Origin: Acidisarcina sp963790505
GTDB taxonomy: Bacteria; Acidobacteriota; Terriglobia; Terriglobales; Acidobacteriaceae
Direction: 5' to 3'
Assembly (NCBI GenBank): GCA_963790505.1
Contig: CAWBOT010000005.1
Span: 124,001 to 188,000, forward strand
Length of the DNA stretch: 64,000 bases
Shown: in pieces, positions 60,063 through 64,000 of the stretch
Numbering within the stretch: the first letter of the stretch is position 1
Layout of the letters: each line of letters starts with the position of its first letter
The notes under the pieces: model-generated
Seen by the model: the letters and a program-made list of their open reading frames with translations, nothing else
The model's database searches: none
What the model was told of the DNA's origin: nothing
Position numbers and translations under genes: made by a program

Positions 60063-60105
60063 GTAACTCACTCGAGCATTTCTTCATCGCCAGGTGACTT
60101 ATTGA

Positions 60106-60555
60106 CTACTCTGTAATGACGCGATCGGCCCATTCTACGAGCGAAACGAAGATCGTCGGGTTGCCGAACTTCGCTCCCCACTGATCCAGGTCCGTTTGCA
60201 GAACCCCTCGTGCGCGGCTGCAGGCGCCGCAGGCATAAATCTGAACGTGCCTTTCAGCGACTTTTTCCATGGTCTGCTCTAACGGCGGCCAACCGACCGG
60301 CACGACTGCGCCGGCAAGCGATTTCCGCATCAGCGAAACTGCTTCGCCAAGCAGGAACATCTGCACCGAATGGCCCGCTTCAGAGAGTGCAAGGCCGTGA
60401 AGAAAAGGAAACGCCGCCTTGGTGGGATCATCCGATCCCCAGGCACTTTTCATCATGATGTTCAGGGATTTATGCGGAGTGGCTTGGCCAAAGGAAGACG
60501 CGACTCCGGCAAACGGTAACGCAACTAACTGGCGAAAAAATGACCGGCGCACCAT
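60106..60555 (-). CDS. DsrE/DsrF-like protein with Tat signal
   Basis: 149 residues from ATG 60555 (GGGAGG 5 nt upstream); the longer open frame runs into the next gene. The N-terminus VRRSFFRQLVALPFAGVASS is a twin-arginine signal. The mature part has the DsrE fold (LNIMMKSAWGSDDPTKAAFPFLHGLALSEAGHSVQMFLLGEAVSL) and Cys residues in IYACGACSRARGV. Probably a periplasmic sulfur or redox protein; DsrE relatives are normally cytoplasmic. Confidence 0.82.
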   Translation of the reverse strand: MVRRSFFRQLVALPFAGVASSFGQATPHKSLNIMMKSAWGSDDPTKAAFPFLHGLALSEAGHSVQMFLLGEAVSLMRKSLAGAVVPVGWPPLEQTMEKVAERHVQIYACGACSRARGVLQTDLDQWGAKFGNPTIFVSLVEWADRVITE

Positions 60556-60611
60556 GAGAGCCTCCCAACAAGAAACCGAAGTATAGCATTTGGTCGGGTT
60601 GGCGTTGCGGC

Positions 60612-60989
60612 TCAGGCCGAGACTGGTTCGCGGGTAGCCTCTTTGCTGGCCGTCTCGCCGCGCTTCACGGGGCCTTCGCGGCCTATCTCTCCGAATTGTT
60701 CGATCATGATCTCTCCGTCGGGAAAGACGGCGCGGATTTCTAAATTGCCGCCCATCGCTTCGATGTAGCTGCGCAGGGTGCTGAGGTACATGTCGGAGCG
60801 CCTTTCGAGCTTGGAGATGGCTCCCTGGTTGACGCCGAGAATCTCGGCGAGGCGCACCTGGGTCATTTGTCGCGCTTGACGGACCTCGGCGATCGGCATC
60901 TTGGCTACTTCGGCCTCGACCCATTCTTTGATCCTCGCTTCTGCTTCAGGAGAAAGAGTTTTCCGGATGTCTCTCCATTTGTGCGCCAT
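60612..60989 (-). CDS. HigA-like XRE antitoxin
   Basis: 125 residues. KMPIAEVRQARQMTQVRLAEILGVNQGAISKLERRSDMYLSTLRSYIEAMGGNLEIRAVFPDGEIMI is an XRE helix-turn-helix with the strand typical of antitoxins paired with Gp49-like toxins. The tail (KRGETASKEATREPVSA) is disordered. Two bases after its toxin gene, same strand. Confidence 0.9.
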   Translation of the reverse strand: MAHKWRDIRKTLSPEAEARIKEWVEAEVAKMPIAEVRQARQMTQVRLAEILGVNQGAISKLERRSDMYLSTLRSYIEAMGGNLEIRAVFPDGEIMIEQFGEIGREGPVKRGETASKEATREPVSA

Positions 60990-60991
60990 GC

Positions 60992-61339
60992 TTACCTCCC
61001 GACCTCTCGCAGATGCTGTTCGTAGATGTTTTCGGCACGTGGGATGAAAATCTCGTACCAGCGATTGTTGCCGGTTTTGTCTCCACCCAGAATGAGATAG
61101 CCCACGCGTCTAGGGTCAAAGACGAACAGGATACGGATCGGTCTGCCTCGATGCTGAACACGTAATTCCTTGAGGTTCGGGATCTTTGAACCCTTTAGGG
61201 TGTCCACCTGGGGACGATTCAAATTCGGGCCTTCGAGTTCAAGCAGCTCCACGGCCTGATTGACGCTCTCGAGCTCGTCCGCAGTCAAAGCGTCGTACCA
61301 GGCTGCAAATTCGTCGCTGGCTTCGATCTCCCAGCTCAT
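60992..61339 (-). CDS. HigB/Gp49-like toxin
   Basis: 115 residues. WEIEASDEFAAWYDALTADELESVNQAVELLELEGPNLNRPQVDTLKGSKIPNLKELRVQHRGRPIRILFVFDPRRVGYLILGGDKTGNNRWYEIFIPRAEN is the phage-derived Gp49-like toxin pattern; frame intact. A near-consensus promoter lies 6 nt before the ATG, so its mRNA is predicted leaderless. Confidence 0.9.
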   Translation of the reverse strand: MSWEIEASDEFAAWYDALTADELESVNQAVELLELEGPNLNRPQVDTLKGSKIPNLKELRVQHRGRPIRILFVFDPRRVGYLILGGDKTGNNRWYEIFIPRAENIYEQHLREVGR

Positions 61340-61345
61340 CCTTGG

Positions 61346-61374
61346 ATTATGAACTTGAGGTGATATTCCGTCAA
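61346..61374 (-). promoter_or_regulatory. Promoter of the second higBA operon
   Basis: Minus strand TTGACG (61369-61374), 17-bp spacer, CATAAT (61346-61351), both 5/6 consensus. Only CCAAGG separates it from ATG 61339, so transcription should start at the initiation codon. Confidence 0.75.
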
Positions 61375-61404
61375 ATGCATATTCGATTGAAATCGTTGAT
61401 GGCG

Positions 61405-61685
61405 GATTTGCGGATTGCCCTGAGGCAGATAACGAAGGCTTTGGCGGGGTGCGGGTGGTTGCTGAGAAGGCGCGGCTCTCCGACGCAGGTTTAGAGCATT
61501 TTCACTTCTAGTCTGAACTGACGAGAGTGGCGAAAAGTGGCTTTTTTGCTGGCGCAAAACCACTGGAAGCGAAAATGCTCTATCGGACGCTTTCGGCTGA
61601 GGAGAATCCTGAGCTAATGAGCATCTCCGCGATTCTTAGGGAGATGGGGATGCGGTTGGGGGTGGAACGGGTGAAGGCTGCTTAA
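61405..61685 (+). pseudogene. Degraded copy of the addiction-module antitoxin
   Basis: DNA aligning to the intact antitoxin at 59763-60062: ALRQITKAL and, in another frame, GVRVVAEKARL, SPTQ, then after an insertion LYRTLSAEENPELMSISAILREMGMRLGVERVKAA and TAA 61683-61685. At least two frame changes and an 87-bp insertion (61494-61580) break it. It has no N-terminus and no toxin beside it. Confidence 0.85.
61494..61580. mobile_element. MITE-like element with TA target duplication
   Basis: Ends GAGCATTTTCACTTC and GAAGCGAAAATGCTC are inverted repeats matching at 14 of 15 positions. A TA flanks each side (TTTA before, TATC after). Removing 87 bp plus one TA gives GTTTATCGGACGC, against CTTTATAGGACGC in the intact paralogue. 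No coding capacity, so it needs a transposase from elsewhere, possibly of the IS630/Tc1-mariner type, which uses TA. Confidence 0.8.
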
Positions 61686-61733
61686 TCCGCTGGATAATTG
61701 CGAATGGCGTATGTTCGGATTTCTATCGACCAA

Positions 61734-62402
61734 CTAACGAACAACCGACAAGGGCTGCAGCTCGATATGGAGCAACTTGGTCTGCCCAGGCGAGAGATTA
61801 AGCACTGTTCTTTGCGGTTCCTGATCAGTTTCCTTACGGTAGCCAGGTGCCGTGATAGTCACAATTACATCTTCGTTCGGCGGAAGGAGAAGCGGCGTTG
61901 CGGATCCCGCGCTGCCGAACATATGACCAACTTCCGGCCGCGATTGAACAAGCAGATCGAAGAACATCGCATCAACTTGCTTTCCGGTTTGCGCATCCAC
62001 AAGGTCAGCCTTAACGAACGCCGCCTTGTAAGGAATCTTCCAATCGACCGTCCCGTTCAAGTTCGTAGCAGTAAGCTGCACTTGTGAATGCGTACGCTCA
62101 GATGAGAAGAACCCGGTCGCCATGTTCGGATACCCTTTACCGGGGTCGTCAGCTGTCATCAGATAGTCGCCGAGCCACAAGCCTTTAAGGCAGTAGTGGC
62201 CCTGTTCGTCCGTCTTGGCGAAGGGCACTATACCCGAGCTCGCCCCCATGTAAAAAGGAGAAACCTTTACCGACGAAGCAGGCAATCCGTTTTCATCGAG
62301 CACGGTTCCACAGATGCTTCCGCGTGGTCCATCCGTGTATTGGCCGAGTGCAGAACAGCAAGCGAGCCAAAGCAAAACACCCGCCATTGGGTAACTGATC
62401 AT
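61734..62402 (-). CDS. Secreted protein with carboxypeptidase-regulatory-like domain
   Basis: 222 residues from ATG 62402 (MISYPMAGVLLWLACCSALGQ, a signal peptide); ATG 62429 adds nine. GSICGTVLDENGLPASSVKVSPF ... AKTDEQGHYCLKGLWLGDYLMTADD is an Ig-like CarboxypepD_reg domain; the C-terminal part (VIVTITAPGYRKETDQEPQRTVLNL) is a second such strand set. Exported, function unknown. Confidence 0.82.
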   Translation of the reverse strand: MISYPMAGVLLWLACCSALGQYTDGPRGSICGTVLDENGLPASSVKVSPFYMGASSGIVPFAKTDEQGHYCLKGLWLGDYLMTADDPGKGYPNMATGFFSSERTHSQVQLTATNLNGTVDWKIPYKAAFVKADLVDAQTGKQVDAMFFDLLVQSRPEVGHMFGSAGSATPLLLPPNEDVIVTITAPGYRKETDQEPQRTVLNLSPGQTKLLHIELQPLSVVR

Positions 62403-62440
62403 GTGGGTAATCCTAGCTGCCCACCGCAAAGAGGGCGAGC

Positions 62441-63430
62441 TTACTTATCCCGCGCAACCACAAAATCCGGCACCCACAACAAGGCTCGCTTGAATTCGTT
62501 CTCCGGCAGGCAGGTTAGCTTCAGCCGGGCGGCTTCGGCGCAGCGGAAGGCGGCGGCCATGGCGTAGTCGACCGATCCGTTGCGATGGAGGATCTCGAGG
62601 ATCTGGGCGTGGGCGACGCGTTCGAAGCTTTGGTCGCGGAGGACTTTGTCGATGGCTTCGCGGTCGGAGTCGGTTCCGTTCTCTAGCGAGTGGATGACGG
62701 CGAGGGTGGCTTTGCCTTCGCGGAGGTCGCTGGCGACGGGTTTGCCGAGCTGCTCTTCTGTTCCGGTGAGGTCGAGGACGTCGTCGACGATCTGAAAAGC
62801 CATTCCTAGGGACCGGCCGTATTCGCCGAGCTGGTCTTCGGTCTCTTCGGTTGCGCCGGCGAGCACCGAGCCGAGGCGCATCGAGACCTGGAAGAGGCAG
62901 GCGGTCTTGCGGTAGATGAGATCAAAGTATTCGGTCTCGTCGACGGCGCGGCCGAGGGTTTCCATCTGAAGGAGTTCGCCCTCGACCATCTGCTGGGTGA
63001 GAGAGATGAGCAGGTCGAGGATGCGGAAGTTGCGCTCTTCCAAGGCGATGTGGAAGGCCTGCATGTAGAGCCAGTCGCCGGCGAGGACGCATTTGCCGTT
63101 GCCCCAGGTGGTATTGGCGGAGGGGCGGCCGCGGCGGGTTTCGGCGGCGTCGATGATGTCGTCGTGGACGAGCGTCGCGGTATGGACCATCTCGACGACG
63201 GCGCCGAGGCGAACCATTCCCTGGCCTTCGTAGTTTTGGGCCTTGGCGGCGAGCAGCAGCAGCATGGGGCGAATGCGCTTGCCGCCTCCCTCGCGGAGAT
63301 AGTCGGCGATCTCGGTGATGGCGGCGACATCGGAGATGGCGTCGCGGCAGAGTTCGCGCTCGACTGCGCGGAGGTCGTCGCGGAGAAGGTCGAAGACCTC
63401 TTTTGCCGTCGATAGTGCGAGTGTGCCCAC
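62441..63430 (-). CDS. Trans-polyprenyl diphosphate synthase
   Basis: 329 residues from GTG 63430, which has GGGAG 5 nt upstream (TTG 63442 is the other option). GGGKRIRPMLLLL, first Asp-rich motif LVHDDIIDAAETRRGRPS (DDxxD), second motif FQIVDDVLDLTGTEEQLGKP (DDxxD) are complete. An all-alpha prenyl synthase that builds a C35-C45 chain, probably for the quinone side chain (octaprenyl/heptaprenyl type). Confidence 0.92.
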   Translation of the reverse strand: MGTLALSTAKEVFDLLRDDLRAVERELCRDAISDVAAITEIADYLREGGGKRIRPMLLLLAAKAQNYEGQGMVRLGAVVEMVHTATLVHDDIIDAAETRRGRPSANTTWGNGKCVLAGDWLYMQAFHIALEERNFRILDLLISLTQQMVEGELLQMETLGRAVDETEYFDLIYRKTACLFQVSMRLGSVLAGATEETEDQLGEYGRSLGMAFQIVDDVLDLTGTEEQLGKPVASDLREGKATLAVIHSLENGTDSDREAIDKVLRDQSFERVAHAQILEILHRNGSVDYAMAAAFRCAEAARLKLTCLPENEFKRALLWVPDFVVARDK

Positions 63431-63446
63431 CAGTTCTCCCAAGAGC

Positions 63447-63947
63447 TTAATTGGTACGGAAGTTCGTAAACTGCATGTCGATGCCGAAGTCGTGATTTTT
63501 CAACAACGCGATGGCTTCCTGTAGAGTATCGCGGTCTTTGCCCGTAATGCGCACCGTCTCACCCTGAATGGACGCCTGTACCTTCTTCTTGGAGTCTTTG
63601 ACCACCCGAACGATCTCTTTTGCCTTCTCGCTGGCGATGCCCTGGGTGAGCTTGATCTTCTGCCGGACGCTGTTGCCCGTGGCCGGTTCGATCTTCTCGT
63701 AAGTCAGGGACTTGAGCGAAATCCCGCGCTTGATCAGCTTTTGCTGCAGGATTTCGGTGACTGCGGTGAGCTTGTATTCGTCCGCCGAGGCGAGTTGGAG
63801 CGTGTCGTCGCCCTCAAGTTTGATGCTCGAGTTGGTGTTCTTGAGGTCGAACCGGGCGTTCACTTCCTTCGACGCCTGGTCGATCGCATTCTTGACTTCC
63901 TGGATATCCACTTTGCTCACGATATCAAAGGAGTTGTCTGCTGCCAT
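63447..63947 (-). CDS. yajQ: YajQ-family nucleotide-binding protein
   Basis: 166 residues, the full family length. SFDIVSKVDIQEVKNAIDQASKEVNARFDLKNTNSSIKL and KLIKRGISLKSLTYEKIEPATGNSVRQKIKLTQGIASEKAKEIVRVVKDSKKKVQASIQGETVRITGKDRDTLQEAIALLKNHDFGIDMQFTNFRTN are typical. Cytoplasmic; some members bind cyclic di-GMP. Confidence 0.97.
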   Translation of the reverse strand: MAADNSFDIVSKVDIQEVKNAIDQASKEVNARFDLKNTNSSIKLEGDDTLQLASADEYKLTAVTEILQQKLIKRGISLKSLTYEKIEPATGNSVRQKIKLTQGIASEKAKEIVRVVKDSKKKVQASIQGETVRITGKDRDTLQEAIALLKNHDFGIDMQFTNFRTN

Positions 63948-64000
63948 ATCGCTTTTCCTGTCGGCAAGAACTTCTTGCCGTCTTTCTTTAGATTATCTGC

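Noticed and set aside
60556..60924. N-terminal extension of the DsrE frame
   Set aside because: It overlaps the XRE gene and is Arg/Pro-rich noise; the Tat signal with GGGAGG defines the start.
1..64000. tRNA, rRNA, riboswitch, CRISPR or phage genes
   Set aside because: Intergenic gaps are short and none shows cloverleaf, rRNA or known aptamer motifs; no integrase, capsid or terminase genes were seen.

Overview
The window looks like a chromosomal segment of a GC-rich Acidobacteriota bacterium, most likely order Terriglobales. This is inferred from gene content and style: a CRTAC1/ASPIC-type secreted protein, a glucoamylase-family cyclic-glucan-synthase homologue, several secreted TPR or beta-helix proteins, a beta-helix C-terminus of a kind I associate with acidobacteria, and ACTGA-type intergenic repeats. 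No rRNA, tRNA, CRISPR array or prophage was seen.

Layout. 1-12 kb: end of hisA, an aminotransferase, a frameshifted secreted protein, a fused FAD/Fe-S dehydrogenase, the ribH-nusB-enoyl-CoA hydratase block, an ECF sigma/anti-sigma/Spy-like operon and queD. 12-24 kb: higBA beside a kinase stump, an amino acid permease plus adenosine deaminase pair, a DUF4160/DUF2442 pair, the large subunit of methylmalonyl-CoA mutase, glgC, an alpha/beta hydrolase and a LytTR regulator. 24-35 kb: a second ECF operon, a CAP protein, an rRNA methyltransferase overlapping a degenerate gluzincin, a rotamase-CRTAC1 fusion with an SCO-like copper protein, and lepB-asmA. 36-52 kb: an RHH/DUF5615 module, threonine aldolase, secreted TPR and beta-helix proteins, mrp, a thioesterase, an AbrB/PIN module, a MoxR ATPase with VWA partner, a broken relBE, uppP and a CDGSH protein. 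52-64 kb: a cyclic beta-1,2-glucan-synthase-like enzyme lacking its GH94 domain next to an ABC exporter (chvB/chvA-like), the B12 subunit of methylmalonyl-CoA mutase 38 kb from its partner, decaying toxin-antitoxin loci, a polyprenyl synthase and yajQ.

The most striking signals are these. (1) An 87-bp MITE-like element with 15-bp terminal inverted repeats and a TA duplication sits inside a dead antitoxin copy; the empty site can be rebuilt from an intact paralogue 1.6 kb away. (2) About seven toxin-antitoxin or TA-like loci are present, and two toxins are disabled (amber at codon 3; frameshift) while their antitoxins stay intact. (3) A -10-like hexamer recurs 5-9 nt (mostly 6 nt) before start codons that lack a Shine-Dalgarno, suggesting leaderless transcripts. 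(4) Several domain fusions or losses look unusual: VOC-like-RibH, rotamase-CRTAC1, a gluzincin with HSLSH in place of HExxH, and the GH94-less glucan synthase.
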